In this document: in pieces, positions 8,173 to 16,798 of the stretch | How the letters are laid out: every line of letters begins with the position of its first letter | Position numbering within the stretch: position 1 is the first letter of the stretch | Assembly: GCF_003710985.1 (NCBI RefSeq) | Contig: NZ_RHHT01000018.1 | Coordinates: forward strand, 1 to 42,423 | Direction: 5' to 3' | Source: Brevibacillus panacihumi | Lineage (GTDB): Bacteria > Bacillota > Bacilli > Brevibacillales > Brevibacillaceae | DNA: 42,423 bases | Made by a program: the position numbers and the translations under genes | The notes under the pieces: model-generated | Told to the model about the DNA's origin: nothing | The model's database searches: none | What the model saw: only the letters and a program-made list of their open reading frames with translations

Positions 8173-8454
8173 ATGGCAACAGTAGAGGCTCACCACGATG
8201 TTTGCTCCACAGATGTGGAGCAGCTTTTGGGCAGGCGGGTTCGCTACCAGAAGCACAAGCCAGGCAGGTATCTTTCGGTGGAAAGAATCCCGCTGGTAGC
8301 CTTCCAGATCGACACGGTCAACAGATTTGGAAGCAGAGTAGTACTGAATGACGGGGCTGTAGTGATGGAGAATGCTCCGACCGTCATTGAGCGAGCGGGG
8401 AGAATAGCCCTTTTGCTCGCTACAGGAGAGGAACTCTATTTCAGAGTAGAGTAA
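8173..8454 (+). CDS. Small unrecognised protein, possibly SH3-like
   Basis: 93 residues, soluble. The sequence alternates short hydrophobic and charged stretches (GRRVRYQKHKPGRYLSVERI, then RVVLNDGAVVMENAPTVIE, then LLLATGEELYFRVE), suggesting a small all-beta barrel, but I recognise no family. The ATG eight bases after AAGGAGG is preferred over the TTG two codons earlier, which is too close to the ribosome site. The gene stands alone behind a long palindrome, so it may be separately regulated. Confidence 0.6.
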   Translation: MATVEAHHDVCSTDVEQLLGRRVRYQKHKPGRYLSVERIPLVAFQIDTVNRFGSRVVLNDGAVVMENAPTVIERAGRIALLLATGEELYFRVE

Positions 8455-8519
8455 CTCTCGGGAGTCGTCTTGCACGGATGCGTGTGAGACGACCCTCTCA
8501 AATTTCACTAAGAATTTAT

Positions 8520-8548
8520 TTGACGAGTGCCGAAAGATGTTGCAAAAT
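8520..8548 (+). promoter_or_regulatory. Candidate sigma-A promoter of Tad locus II
   Basis: TTGACG and CAAAAT are separated by 17 bp. The -35 is good and the -10 weak. It is the only plausible promoter directly before the 14-gene locus II transcription unit, whose first start codon follows 43 bases later. Confidence 0.4.
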
Positions 8549-8591
8549 GTCTATTAATGTTTTAATTGTAAAAAAATGGAGGTGATTTGCC

Positions 8592-9350
8592 GTGTTGGCA
8601 AAGAATGCTGTCGATTTGGTTAACCTCTGCTATGAAGAGACAAATTGTTTAGTATCGTTGGATCGTTTAAAGGAATCGTTTATTGCTTTCGTCTTTGGCA
8701 ACTACCAGGAAGCCTTTGTACGTCGTTTTAATCTGGAAAAGTTTTACGAACACCTTGATCAGTTGAATCTGACGAATTGCCGCAGAGATTTTGATAAAGC
8801 GGTAGACGAGTGGTACATGATCCAGTATGGCTGCGACTCGAAGGATGCCAATTTTCATGAGATTCTGTTCAATTTAGTAAAAGAGGCGATTGTGGAGTAT
8901 CAGTCCCAAAATCGTGCGGATCTGATTCGTGATGTAACCAAGCTGCTGACGCTTCCTACTGGCTTTATCGCTCGCTGGCAGAGTGGATATCGGAATGAGC
9001 GGGCATTGCCCAACTATTTTAAATACCTGATGAAGCTGGGAATACGTTCTTTGGAAGACATTGAAACATTGGTTGATATGTGGCTCGTGGAATACCCCAA
9101 TGCTTTTCAAAAAAAGCAGCAGCAATTATTCGCCAACCCACCGCGAAGAGGAAGACCCAACAACGTGGAATTGGCATTGCTGGTAGAAAAGGCAAGTCAA
9201 TTGAAGCCCGAGCTGACATCGCAAGAACGTGAGCGTCTAAGAAAGATTTACTATTATCACCGCAAAACGCTGACACTTCGCGAAATGGTGGAGAAGTTTA
9301 AAAAGTACATCTCGAGCAAAAGCAAATCTAAAGATACGCAGGTAGGCTGA
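8592..9350 (+). CDS. Unrecognised first gene of Tad locus II, possible DNA-binding protein
   Basis: 252 residues, soluble, mostly helical in character. I recognise no family. A basic, AT-hook-like PPRRGRPNN lies at about residues 183-191, and the C-terminus is strongly basic (YYYHRKTLTLREMVEKFKKYISSKSKSK). Those features could suit a nucleic-acid-binding regulator, but this is inference. The GTG has an almost ideal ribosome site, GGAGGTGAT, nine bases upstream. Only one base separates its stop from the next start, so it is co-transcribed with the Tad-like genes that follow. Confidence 0.65.
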   Translation: MLAKNAVDLVNLCYEETNCLVSLDRLKESFIAFVFGNYQEAFVRRFNLEKFYEHLDQLNLTNCRRDFDKAVDEWYMIQYGCDSKDANFHEILFNLVKEAIVEYQSQNRADLIRDVTKLLTLPTGFIARWQSGYRNERALPNYFKYLMKLGIRSLEDIETLVDMWLVEYPNAFQKKQQQLFANPPRRGRPNNVELALLVEKASQLKPELTSQERERLRKIYYYHRKTLTLREMVEKFKKYISSKSKSKDTQVG

Positions 9351-9351
9351 T

Positions 9352-10227
9352 ATGTTTGATCAAATGAGTCGTTTCGTCTCTCGGTTTCGCGAATTGGAAC
9401 AGCAAGAATACACCCAAACCCGTGAGGAAGAACGACAATGGAATCAGTTGAAAATCAAACTGGCCGCACCGCAGGCCGAAGAACAGCATCAATCAATCAG
9501 CCGTAAGTGCATTGCGGTGACAAGTCTGTATGAGCAGGCAGGAGCCAGCTTTGTGGCTGGCAATGTCGCCTATTCGCTGGCAAGCCAGGGTATACCGGTT
9601 ACGCTTTGCGAGATGCCTGGTTCCGCTTCCTATTATTATTTTTCACTCGACTTTGAACGACGAGCAAAAACAAGTACAAATCATTCATCCACATCTGTGC
9701 TCCTCATGCAAGATAACTATCTTCGCATCCAGATCAAGCCTCCATATCTTCACCATCCAACACCTCAAATAGACATCGCTGATTGGTTGTTACGAATAAA
9801 CAAAGAAAGCTCAGTGGTTGTGATAGACCTGTCATCTAGCTGGCGGGAAGCAGAAGCAACTCGAATACTGGACTTTGCAGACGAAATTTGGGTCATCTTT
9901 GACACCGACTTTGCACGGCTCACTCGCTTGTTTCTCATGGAATCCGCTCCGATTTGGTGGAATCTTACAGGTCCCAAAATGAAGTGGGTCGCGAATAAAT
10001 GGAATGATTGTCTTTCACGATCAGGCATGAAGAAAAAAGTAGAAGGCACTCTCTCTTTGTGGAATACAGAAGCTAATTCTGCGACTATACATGCGGTCTT
10101 GCCACAATTCGACGGAGAGAAAATCTCATTGGCTCAAGCGAAAGGCAGCCTTCTGCTGGAACGCTATCCGGAGGAAGAAACGTATTTTCATCCACTGGTG
10201 AACGCATGTAAAGGAAGGATGCTATGA
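9352..10227 (+). CDS. Degenerate ParA/MinD-like protein (Tad locus II)
   Basis: 291 residues. After a charged, probably coiled N-terminus (about 10-48), the pattern IAVTSLYEQAGASFVAGNVAYSLASQGIPVTLCE follows the ParA/MinD layout, but the P-loop reads YEQAGASF where KGGVGKTT is expected: both the signature and the catalytic lysines are missing. Later stretches, VVVIDLSSSW and ADEIWVIFDTD, match the Walker B and switch positions of the fold. It is therefore likely a non-hydrolysing relative of TadZ/CpaE. Locus II carries two such proteins; this one has no counterpart in locus I. Confidence 0.6.
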   Translation: MFDQMSRFVSRFRELEQQEYTQTREEERQWNQLKIKLAAPQAEEQHQSISRKCIAVTSLYEQAGASFVAGNVAYSLASQGIPVTLCEMPGSASYYYFSLDFERRAKTSTNHSSTSVLLMQDNYLRIQIKPPYLHHPTPQIDIADWLLRINKESSVVVIDLSSSWREAEATRILDFADEIWVIFDTDFARLTRLFLMESAPIWWNLTGPKMKWVANKWNDCLSRSGMKKKVEGTLSLWNTEANSATIHAVLPQFDGEKISLAQAKGSLLLERYPEEETYFHPLVNACKGRML

Positions 10228-11015
10228 AAAAACAAACTGTTGTACTCATTTGTGTGGTCTCATTTTTGCTCGCAGGAGCTTCATTCTACGCCGCTACCCA
10301 ATACATTGATGCCCTGGCAGCCAAAAAGCTTTTCGCGCCAGTGGTCAAGGTGGCACAGGGCAAAGAAATCTCTCCATTTGAACCCATTACGAGAGATGAT
10401 GTCGTGCTGGTTCAGGAATCAGTGGATGAAATCCTTCCTGATTCCATTCGTGAGATCGAGCAGGCGGTGGGAAAAAGAAGCGTTCAGACCATGTATCCAG
10501 GAGAACAGCTCTTGCGCACAAAATTGACAGAACAGCAGCTGCTGCCGGAGATCGGAGAGGGCAGGTATGAATTTCCGCTGATGAATATCCAGCCGTTGAC
10601 GGAACTGCGAAAGGGAGATTTCGTGAAAATCTGGGTAAAGTACAAGTCCATCCATGAGTTGGAAGACTATCCTCCCCCTCGCCATTTTCATAAAAGCAAT
10701 GATACGGCAGATTTATTGTTTGAGAGTCAACTGGTTAGTGTTCGAGACAGCAATGGGATTGAAATTTATACGTTGAAGCCCAATCTGTTGCCGTCACCTG
10801 ACCAAATGGATTCAATTTTTCATGGTGGTACTCGGGAACAGCCCATGCTGAATGCGGAGAAAAGATATCGGGACTATCGTGTACAGCCTACTGCTTTACC
10901 GGCCTATGTCGGTTTTAATTTGACCGATCAGCAGTACATGAAAATAACAGAGGCGATGGCATACGGGGTGCTGCAAGTGGGTCACATCATGGTTTCGGAG
11001 GAGTCAACCTCATGA
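10224..11015 (+). CDS. SAF-domain CpaB-like protein (Tad locus II)
   Basis: 263 residues. One N-terminal membrane segment (about 5-25) precedes a SAF-like domain (about 36-104): VVKVAQGKEISPFEPITRDDVVLV, then a YPGEQLLRTKL stretch with the typical PG turn. The rest resembles RcpC (PLTELRKGDFVKIWVKYK; LTDQQYMKITEAMAYGVLQVG). It is the positional equivalent of cpaB in locus I. It overlaps both neighbours by four bases. The role is inferred from fold and position. Confidence 0.72.
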   Translation: MKKQTVVLICVVSFLLAGASFYAATQYIDALAAKKLFAPVVKVAQGKEISPFEPITRDDVVLVQESVDEILPDSIREIEQAVGKRSVQTMYPGEQLLRTKLTEQQLLPEIGEGRYEFPLMNIQPLTELRKGDFVKIWVKYKSIHELEDYPPPRHFHKSNDTADLLFESQLVSVRDSNGIEIYTLKPNLLPSPDQMDSIFHGGTREQPMLNAEKRYRDYRVQPTALPAYVGFNLTDQQYMKITEAMAYGVLQVGHIMVSEESTS

Positions 11016-12133
11016 AAATACTCGTCTGTTATGTGATGAAGTCGTTGGCAAAAACGTATCTGCCGGAAAACATAGAGGCATTGGTAGCTGAGTCTGCAGA
11101 AGAGTATTTTCGCCTCGTCCATCTCTATCAGCCAGATTCCGTCATCCTGTTCTCAGAAATGTTCACCGATCCTGTTTGGGAGTGGCTTCCCGCTGTCCGA
11201 GAGAAATTGCCTGTGCAGACACAGCTCATTGTCATCCCGCTCTATCGGGATGAGAAAAAGATCCAACAGGTTGTGGAAGAAATGCCGCTGCAAGGTGTGT
11301 ATTTGTTGTCGGCGAAACTTTCCCAATGGGAAATCCGCGAACAGATTAGCCTTCTTCTTGGATTTTCAGAAGCGGATACAGAAACACCCAGCATAAACGG
11401 CGATGGTCAGGTTACTGCCATGATGAGTTACGGCGCATCCGGCATTACTACCTTTTGTATTAATTTTCCGGTCCTCCTGGCAAAGCAAAATCCGGACAAA
11501 AAGATTCTAGTCCTTGATATGAATGACGCCAAACCGGATTTGACCCGCTTTTTCAAGCTGCAGCAACATCAATTAGCGCTCTTTCGCCCTGATTTTTTGG
11601 ATGTAAAAACGGCTGGCAAACGCAACTGGGCACGGATTTGCAAACAAAGCGAGCATACGGGGAATCTGTATTACGCCCATGCGGCCAACAAATGGAAAAG
11701 TGCGGAACTGTCCAACATGATAGAAGTTTTGCGCAGACAATTCGACTACGTATATGTGGACTGGGGCTATTGTTTTCCGGAGTCCGAGACGTTGCACCGA
11801 ATGATGCATTTGGCTAACCGCATCCTTTTGTTTGTCAGGGCAGATCCATTTAGCATCGAGAGTGCGAAAGAGTGGATACATACGTGGAAGAGCCGGGGGA
11901 TCACCTGCGAGGTGCTGCTTAGTCATTTGGATAAAGGCCACCCTTATCGAATCGGGGAAGACGTAGCCGTTTACGGCGTCGTCCCGCGCATTTCGGAGAG
12001 CAGATTAATGCAATCGCAGCGCAGCTGCAGCGTACTGGTCGAGGAGATGTTTCCGCCCAAGATCTATAAAAACAGCTTGGAGGAAATCATTAAATCAGAA
12101 CATTTGGCGAACAGCGTGGTGTTGACGCGATGA
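11012..12133 (+). CDS. CpaE/TadZ-like protein with degenerate P-loop (Tad locus II)
   Basis: 373 residues. The N-terminal ~120 residues resemble a receiver domain without a clear phospho-acceptor. The C-terminal part follows the MinD/ParA plan: VTAMMSYGASGITTFCINFPVLLAKQNPDKKILVLDMND. The P-loop (about 140-148) reads YGASGITTF, so both lysines of KGGVGKTT are replaced, by Tyr and Ile. The Asp at the Walker B position is kept as YVYVDWG. It occupies the cpaE slot between the CpaB-like protein and the CpaF ATPase. ATP hydrolysis looks doubtful; a structural or polar-targeting role would fit known atypical TadZ proteins. Confidence 0.68.
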   Translation: MKILVCYVMKSLAKTYLPENIEALVAESAEEYFRLVHLYQPDSVILFSEMFTDPVWEWLPAVREKLPVQTQLIVIPLYRDEKKIQQVVEEMPLQGVYLLSAKLSQWEIREQISLLLGFSEADTETPSINGDGQVTAMMSYGASGITTFCINFPVLLAKQNPDKKILVLDMNDAKPDLTRFFKLQQHQLALFRPDFLDVKTAGKRNWARICKQSEHTGNLYYAHAANKWKSAELSNMIEVLRRQFDYVYVDWGYCFPESETLHRMMHLANRILLFVRADPFSIESAKEWIHTWKSRGITCEVLLSHLDKGHPYRIGEDVAVYGVVPRISESRLMQSQRSCSVLVEEMFPPKIYKNSLEEIIKSEHLANSVVLTR

Positions 12134-13479
12134 AGATATTGAATCACCCCCCAATTGCCGTCTCTTTTGAGAATGTAGAGGAGATTAAGCAGGCAGCGCG
12201 AGATTATTTAAACCATTTTGGAAACACCAAAGAAGAAAAACTGGAGATGCAGCGCATTCTTGCCCTGGCTGAACAAGGGGACAGAGATAGTCATAATCAT
12301 ATCATCCTTCGCTTGCAGCACTATTTTGAGGAGATCGTCAAGCGGCCGGTGACGGAGGAAATTTTGCCCCACGTCAATGGTTATGAAGGGCTTACCTTTG
12401 CTACCTATGGCTGGGGAATCCTGGACGCGGTCCTGCATTTGTCTCCTTGGGTGGAGGAGGTGCGCATATCAGCAAACCGTAATGTGGCGTATATGGAACA
12501 AGGTGTCAAGAAATTCCTTTCCTACAAGCCAGGATGGAGGGAAGTAGAGACTCTTCAGCAAAAGCTGACAAATACGGCTGGGCTATCCTTTAATGAAAAA
12601 AAGCCGCGGTTGAGCGGATATCTGGATTCATTAAAAGCCAGGCTGACGATGTTTACCTTCCCCTATTCGAGAGTGCCGACTATTCTTGTCCGGCGTTTTA
12701 CAACACCGTCCTTTTCCTTGGACAATCTGAGAACACAAGCGTTTCCCACGTTTGATCAAAAGGTGCAAATGCTGATCGAGCAGCAGGTATACGGAAGAGC
12801 CAACGTATTGGTAATCGGGCCTATGGCTGCAGGTAAAACCACGCTGATGTTGTGCATGTTGAAGCTAAAAGATCCTTTAACGGAATACATCACGATATTT
12901 GAGAGTGAACATGAGATGCGTTTTGGAGATGTGTGGCCGGGCGAAGTAATTGAATTGCAAAATGTCGAGGAGATTGGCATTGATTTGGCCCACTGCTTCA
13001 AAGATATGTACCGCTCGACAGCAAACACGATTCTGATTGGTGAGATTAGGGAGCCAATTGAAGCCTATCACTTTATCAATGCCGGCGTCAGAGGTACCGA
13101 CGCTACGATCGGGGCAATGCATGAGCGGTTTCCTCACAAGGCGCTGCAAGATTTGACGGATCTGGTCTATCAGTATGGCGGGCGCAGCATAGAACTGACA
13201 CAGGAGAGAATTAGCAGAGCGGTGAATTTTGTCAACTCGCTTACCTACCGAAACAACGGCCATCGATTCATAGACGCGATCCACGTGACACAATGGAATG
13301 ATATGTTTCATCGTGTCGATTCCGTCCCTTTGGTCGTTCGTCATACGGCGACTGGCGAGTATGAATGGACAGGGAAAAAGCTTGATTCCCATTTGACGGA
13401 GTACATGTGCTACGTAGGCAAAGCGGATCTGGATGTACTAAGGGAGCTACGTCTGACTGATCTGGGAAGGCAGCTATGA
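12130..13479 (+). CDS. CpaF-like secretion ATPase (Tad locus II)
   Basis: 449 residues. It is the only clearly active ATPase of locus II. Walker A is GPMAAGKTT (about 230-238), the Asp box region is ITIFESEHEM, Walker B is ILIGEIREP (about 301-309), and the His box position reads ATIGAMHERFP, unlike STAHANSP of locus I. The N-domain has YGWGILDAVLHLSPWVEEVRI. Divergence from the locus I CpaF is high, so this is an old duplication or a separate acquisition. It should power the locus II machine at the membrane. It overlaps both neighbours by four bases. Confidence 0.82.
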   Translation: MKILNHPPIAVSFENVEEIKQAARDYLNHFGNTKEEKLEMQRILALAEQGDRDSHNHIILRLQHYFEEIVKRPVTEEILPHVNGYEGLTFATYGWGILDAVLHLSPWVEEVRISANRNVAYMEQGVKKFLSYKPGWREVETLQQKLTNTAGLSFNEKKPRLSGYLDSLKARLTMFTFPYSRVPTILVRRFTTPSFSLDNLRTQAFPTFDQKVQMLIEQQVYGRANVLVIGPMAAGKTTLMLCMLKLKDPLTEYITIFESEHEMRFGDVWPGEVIELQNVEEIGIDLAHCFKDMYRSTANTILIGEIREPIEAYHFINAGVRGTDATIGAMHERFPHKALQDLTDLVYQYGGRSIELTQERISRAVNFVNSLTYRNNGHRFIDAIHVTQWNDMFHRVDSVPLVVRHTATGEYEWTGKKLDSHLTEYMCYVGKADLDVLRELRLTDLGRQL

Positions 13480-14375
13480 AGTACCTCCTGCTCTTGCCGA
13501 TGTTTCTGAGCCTGCTCTGCGGTTTCTACTTTCTGGGCTTGTATCTGCACATAAGCTGGTCCACTCCGAAAATGCTGTTTCCTCGAACGGTGGCAGTCTG
13601 GCGTGAAAAGTTGTTGAATTACGAGGCCGGACGTATGCTTTACGAAGGATACGATCGCTGGTGCAAGGTAGTAGGGGGGACCCCGGAGGCTTGCCTGCTT
13701 TATTCTTTAACCGGTGGAGTGGGAGGCTTTGCCGCAGGAATTGTATTGGGCAATCTGATCGTTTCCCTATCGCTGTTTTTGTTGTTTTTACTTCTTCCCA
13801 CGCTGCTGCTCTATGCCCGTTATACCGTACTGATGAACAAGAAAATCAATTCTTTTTGCCAATTTGTCGATCTTTTTGCCCGCTACTATAACAGTCGAAA
13901 AAATATAATCCTGACCTTTCGGGAAATGATTGAAGAGTGTCCCAAGGAATTATTGCCCGATTTACTTCTGCTAAACAACGCTTTGGCTGATGGTGGAGAC
14001 CCTGTGAAAGCAGTGGAGGCATTTGCGGATCGGCTTCACCATCCATGGGCATATGACTTTGCGATGTATATCGCCAGCGGCTTGGAAGGCGAGACCGAGG
14101 AAATTCAGTCCCCATTAAATCGATTGACCAACGAAATGTTCATCCAACAGGACGAAAAAGAGGAGCGGGACAGCGAGATTCATTCAATCTGGATTAGTTT
14201 GTTGATCGTCATCGTTATCTGCATCCTGCTGATTCCGTACAACCAGAGTTTGCTGCAGGACTCCTACCGTCTCTATTTCTTTACACCTGATGGTCAGGCG
14301 ATACTTGCAATCGCAGTGACAGTCTGGCTGCTTTCCATTCTGCTAGCCTTTATCTGGGGAAGGAGGTTTCGTTAA
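13476..14375 (+). CDS. TadB-like membrane platform protein (Tad locus II)
   Basis: 299 residues, polytopic. Hydrophobic segments lie near 3-25, 72-95, 98-117, 232-250 and 272-292, around a cytoplasmic domain with KINSFCQFVDLFARYYNSRKNIILTFREMIEEC, which is GspF-like in pattern. Its position directly after the CpaF-like ATPase is the TadB slot. Family assignment is from topology and order, since sequence similarity to locus I TadB is weak by eye. It overlaps the ATPase gene by four bases and the next gene by one (TAATG). Confidence 0.68.
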   Translation: MKYLLLLPMFLSLLCGFYFLGLYLHISWSTPKMLFPRTVAVWREKLLNYEAGRMLYEGYDRWCKVVGGTPEACLLYSLTGGVGGFAAGIVLGNLIVSLSLFLLFLLLPTLLLYARYTVLMNKKINSFCQFVDLFARYYNSRKNIILTFREMIEECPKELLPDLLLLNNALADGGDPVKAVEAFADRLHHPWAYDFAMYIASGLEGETEEIQSPLNRLTNEMFIQQDEKEERDSEIHSIWISLLIVIVICILLIPYNQSLLQDSYRLYFFTPDGQAILAIAVTVWLLSILLAFIWGRRFR

Positions 14376-15214
14376 TGCCTTTGGTAACGTTATACATCTT
14401 TGTTGCACTCGGTTCCCTCTTTATTTTTATCATGGCATTTTCGATCGGGAAGTACCTGGTTCATGCACAGAAGCCAAAGCTGTTCATCTCTTCCGCATGG
14501 TGGGGCAAATGGGAGAAAGCTGTTCATTCCCAGGATGAGGAGCATTGGGAGAAATTGCTGTCGCGTGCTGGAAGACCATTTGGATGGGGAAAACCGGAGT
14601 GGGTGTTTGCACAAGTAATCTCAGGCAGTGCTGTCTGTGTACTGACAGTGATGTGGGTATGGGTAGGCCGAGTAGATTCTTTTCCCGTCCTTTCCATGTG
14701 TTTGGCAGCGGCCGGTAGTTTTCTTTTGCCGTATTTTGGCTTGAAAATGTGGGCAGGGCGCAGAGAGGAAATATTAAGCACGGACATTGCCCGATTTATC
14801 AATCGCTATGTGACGCTGCTTGAAAATCAGGTTCCGGTCTACAGTGCAATGGTCAAGGCTGCTCGCCCGACGAGGCTTCTTAAGGAATACATTCCAACGA
14901 TCTCGGAGTGGAACAAAGATCCGGTAGAGGCATTGGAAAATTTCAAAAGAAAGCTGGGTGTGGATGATGCGGTCATCCTGGTCTCCGGCATGCGCACGAT
15001 CGAACAACTCAGCGACGCGCAGCTCGGTTTAACGATGCAGCGCTTGGAATGGGCGGTTGATCATCGCCGGATGTTCCGCCACCGCAAGAAAATCAAATCA
15101 TTGGGCATCGGGTATAGTGTGATCGTGTATCCCGCATTCTACATCGGGCTGCTTGTGGCTATGTTTCCTTGGTACAAGCTGTTGACCGAAATTTTGGACA
15201 AATATCTGACGTAA
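14375..15214 (+). CDS. TadC-like membrane platform protein (Tad locus II)
   Basis: 279 residues. Membrane segments lie near 3-24, 78-97, 102-122 and 250-270, with a cytoplasmic domain containing ARFINRYVTLLENQVPVYSAMVKAARP and VILVSGMRTIEQLSDAQLG. This matches the GspF-domain plan of TadC. With the preceding gene it would form the inner-membrane platform of the locus II system. The start follows GGAGG inside the end of the previous gene. Confidence 0.68.
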   Translation: MPLVTLYIFVALGSLFIFIMAFSIGKYLVHAQKPKLFISSAWWGKWEKAVHSQDEEHWEKLLSRAGRPFGWGKPEWVFAQVISGSAVCVLTVMWVWVGRVDSFPVLSMCLAAAGSFLLPYFGLKMWAGRREEILSTDIARFINRYVTLLENQVPVYSAMVKAARPTRLLKEYIPTISEWNKDPVEALENFKRKLGVDDAVILVSGMRTIEQLSDAQLGLTMQRLEWAVDHRRMFRHRKKIKSLGIGYSVIVYPAFYIGLLVAMFPWYKLLTEILDKYLT

Positions 15215-15228
15215 GGAGGGGGCGATTC

Positions 15229-15375
15229 ATGACAAAGCTTTTTTCGATTTTGATGTGTCTCGTGATTACGCTGGGCATTATCGTATCCAGCATGTCGGAG
15301 GTAAACAGTTCTGTTGTCGGAGACGGAGGATTGCGTGATCGCGCCGTTTCCTGGATTGACCAAGCAATCCCCTAA
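15229..15375 (+). CDS. Small single-helix protein, pilin-like candidate 1 (Tad locus II)
   Basis: 48 residues. A hydrophobic helix (about 4-21, starting MTKLFSILMC) is followed by a short polar tail. It resembles the next protein: about 11 of the first 21 positions are identical, and both have the helix-end pattern LGIxVSS. There is no prepilin G-xxxx-E site. The ATG follows AAGGAGGGGG with good spacing. Gene position suggests a pilin-like or accessory subunit; this is inference. Confidence 0.65.
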   Translation: MTKLFSILMCLVITLGIIVSSMSEVNSSVVGDGGLRDRAVSWIDQAIP

Positions 15376-15419
15376 GGAACAAGCATTTCATTACCAAAAA
15401 GCAAAAGGAGAGTATCTAC

Positions 15420-15620
15420 ATGTCTAAAATGTTTTTTATCTTTCTGGCCTGCGTCATGGTATTGGGAATTGGTGTCAGCAGCTACGGCAATGAATTAAGC
15501 CCGGCGGCAAATGACTCCGCTGATCGCATCAATCGTTCCGTTACTTCTCTCAATTACGACACCAGCAATGAAAACATACAATTCCGGATGCAAAACGGCT
15601 CGCCGTATACCTCCAACTGA
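15420..15620 (+). CDS. Small single-helix protein, pilin-like candidate 2 (Tad locus II)
   Basis: 66 residues. An N-terminal hydrophobic helix (about 4-21, starting MSKMFFIFLAC) leads to a Ser/Asn-rich, low-charge tail of about 45 residues. It is a paralogue of the preceding 48-residue protein. The tail composition would suit an exposed fibre or surface subunit. AAAAGGAG sits at good spacing. Its stop codon overlaps the start of the next small gene by one base (TGATG). Confidence 0.65.
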   Translation: MSKMFFIFLACVMVLGIGVSSYGNELSPAANDSADRINRSVTSLNYDTSNENIQFRMQNGSPYTSN

Positions 15621-15763
15621 TGCTGCACGTCCATGTTTTTCTCGTCATTGTAATCATGGTCGGCAGTTTGTGTTCCTCTCTATGGATGGCTGAACCGGAA
15701 GCTCAATTTCGTCAGACTCAAGAGGAGAGGGTGTATCGTGCGGCGACAATCATCTTTCATTAA
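15620..15763 (+). CDS. 47-residue single-helix protein (Tad locus II)
   Basis: Read directly from the sequence. The protein starts MLHVHVFLVIVIMVG, giving one membrane helix, then a polar tail with EPEAQFRQTQEERVYRAA. The ATG shares its A with the TGA of the previous gene, and the frame fills the gap to the next gene, so translational coupling is likely. No separate ribosome site is needed in that arrangement. It is likely to be missed by length cut-offs in automatic annotation. Confidence 0.55.
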   Translation: MLHVHVFLVIVIMVGSLCSSLWMAEPEAQFRQTQEERVYRAATIIFH

Positions 15764-15793
15764 TGTTAAGGAAAGGAACGAATTCCTGAAGCG

Positions 15794-16201
15794 ATGGTTA
15801 AAGCAAAAGTATTCCTGATCTCCTTCGCTGTTCTCCTGCTCATTTTCTCCGGGATTGGAGCGTATCACATGTATGCTATGGAACGCTCCATCGCCCGAGC
15901 CATTTATGCAGATGTCCTGGATGACATGCAGGATATCGGTTATTTGGAGCCTGATTTGGCCGCGTATTATGTACAGAAAATGGAGGAGCTTGGCTGGGAT
16001 GTGTCGGGTGACGTATTTGACGGAAGCCGTCCCCGCACTCCCGGTGAGCGGGCCCGCAAGGAAAGGCAGGAAGAGGTGACACTTGTCCTGCGTATTCACC
16101 CATCCCGCCTTTCACAGTGGATGCATCGCTTCGTACAGGGAGAAGTTTTGTTTTCGTTTGCGGGAAGCCGCCCTTCCGAATACTTTGATCCGGAGTGGTA
16201 A
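15794..16201 (+). CDS. Single-helix protein of 135 residues (Tad locus II)
   Basis: The N-terminal helix (about 5-23) is followed by AMERSIARAIYADVLDDMQDIGYL and a soluble domain with DLAAYYVQKMEELGW and a basic region, RPRTPGERARKERQEE. The layout resembles TadE-type minor pilins in having a membrane helix, then an amphipathic helix, then a beta-rich C-terminus, but no processing site is seen. The ribosome site is weak: the only purine run (AAAGGA) lies about 17 bases before the ATG. Confidence 0.6.
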   Translation: MVKAKVFLISFAVLLLIFSGIGAYHMYAMERSIARAIYADVLDDMQDIGYLEPDLAAYYVQKMEELGWDVSGDVFDGSRPRTPGERARKERQEEVTLVLRIHPSRLSQWMHRFVQGEVLFSFAGSRPSEYFDPEW

Positions 16202-16204
16202 GTG

Positions 16205-16357
16205 ATGAGTAAAATGATCGCCATCCTGGCGCTAATGGTTTTGGTCCTGCCTTTGACGGTTCACCTGTTATTGACCGGACCTGATAATCTGATGTCTTCT
16301 GGCACACAGTTTTTTGGCAAGCTGCTTACGCAAGTCACCCGGTTTGGTACAGGCTGA
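16205..16357 (+). CDS. 50-residue single-helix protein (Tad locus II)
   Basis: Read directly from the sequence. It starts MSKMIAILALMVLVLPL, like the MSKM start of the earlier small protein, and continues into a second hydrophobic stretch before a short Gly/Thr-rich tail. Its TGA shares a base with the ATG of the next gene (TGATG). GGAG eight bases upstream supports the start. The function is unknown; by position it is part of the same set of pilin-like candidates. Confidence 0.55.
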   Translation: MSKMIAILALMVLVLPLTVHLLLTGPDNLMSSGTQFFGKLLTQVTRFGTG

Positions 16358-16773
16358 TGGGACAGCTGATTGCGGTCATCCTCAATGTTATGGTGCTGCT
16401 GTTGGTCCCATTGGGTTTGTTGCAGGTGCACACGGTGATTCAGGCTCATAATGAACTATTGGAGATTAGCGCCGCTGCAGCCAAATACGTAAGCAACCAC
16501 GGCGGTGTCAATGATGCCGTGGTCCAGCAGCAGGTGAAGAGCGTCATCTCCAGAGAGCTTAGAGAAAAACAGTTCTCCCTGCCAGAGCAGGATGTAGCAG
16601 TCAGCATTTTCCGTACCCAGTCGGCTGACCCTGTCATGTGGAGTCACGAGGATGAATTTTTGCTGCGCCTGGAAATTCCGTATCCGCGTTTTACCACCCT
16701 TCTGCCGACCTCATCGCGAACCCTGGCCGTGAGCAGGCAGGGGACGATCAACGTCATGGATTACGATCTATGA
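16357..16773 (+). CDS. TadE-like single-helix protein (Tad locus II)
   Basis: 138 residues. The N-terminal helix (about 4-24) is followed by NELLEISAAAAKYVSNHGG, an Ala-rich amphipathic helix much like that in TadE/TadG proteins, and by a beta-type C-terminal domain (EFLLRLEIPYPRF; AVSRQGTINVM). It lacks a charged leader with a Gly cleavage point before the helix. It may be an uncleaved pseudopilin. It starts on the stop of the 50-residue gene. Confidence 0.62.
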   Translation: MGQLIAVILNVMVLLLVPLGLLQVHTVIQAHNELLEISAAAAKYVSNHGGVNDAVVQQQVKSVISRELREKQFSLPEQDVAVSIFRTQSADPVMWSHEDEFLLRLEIPYPRFTTLLPTSSRTLAVSRQGTINVMDYDL

Positions 16774-16798
16774 CTGTTTTTGAGGAGGGGAGAAGGTT

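Noticed and set aside
8460..8497. Stem-loop after the 93-residue gene (GTCGTCT with AGACGAC)
   Set aside because: A stable stem but no T run follows, so I did not call it a terminator.
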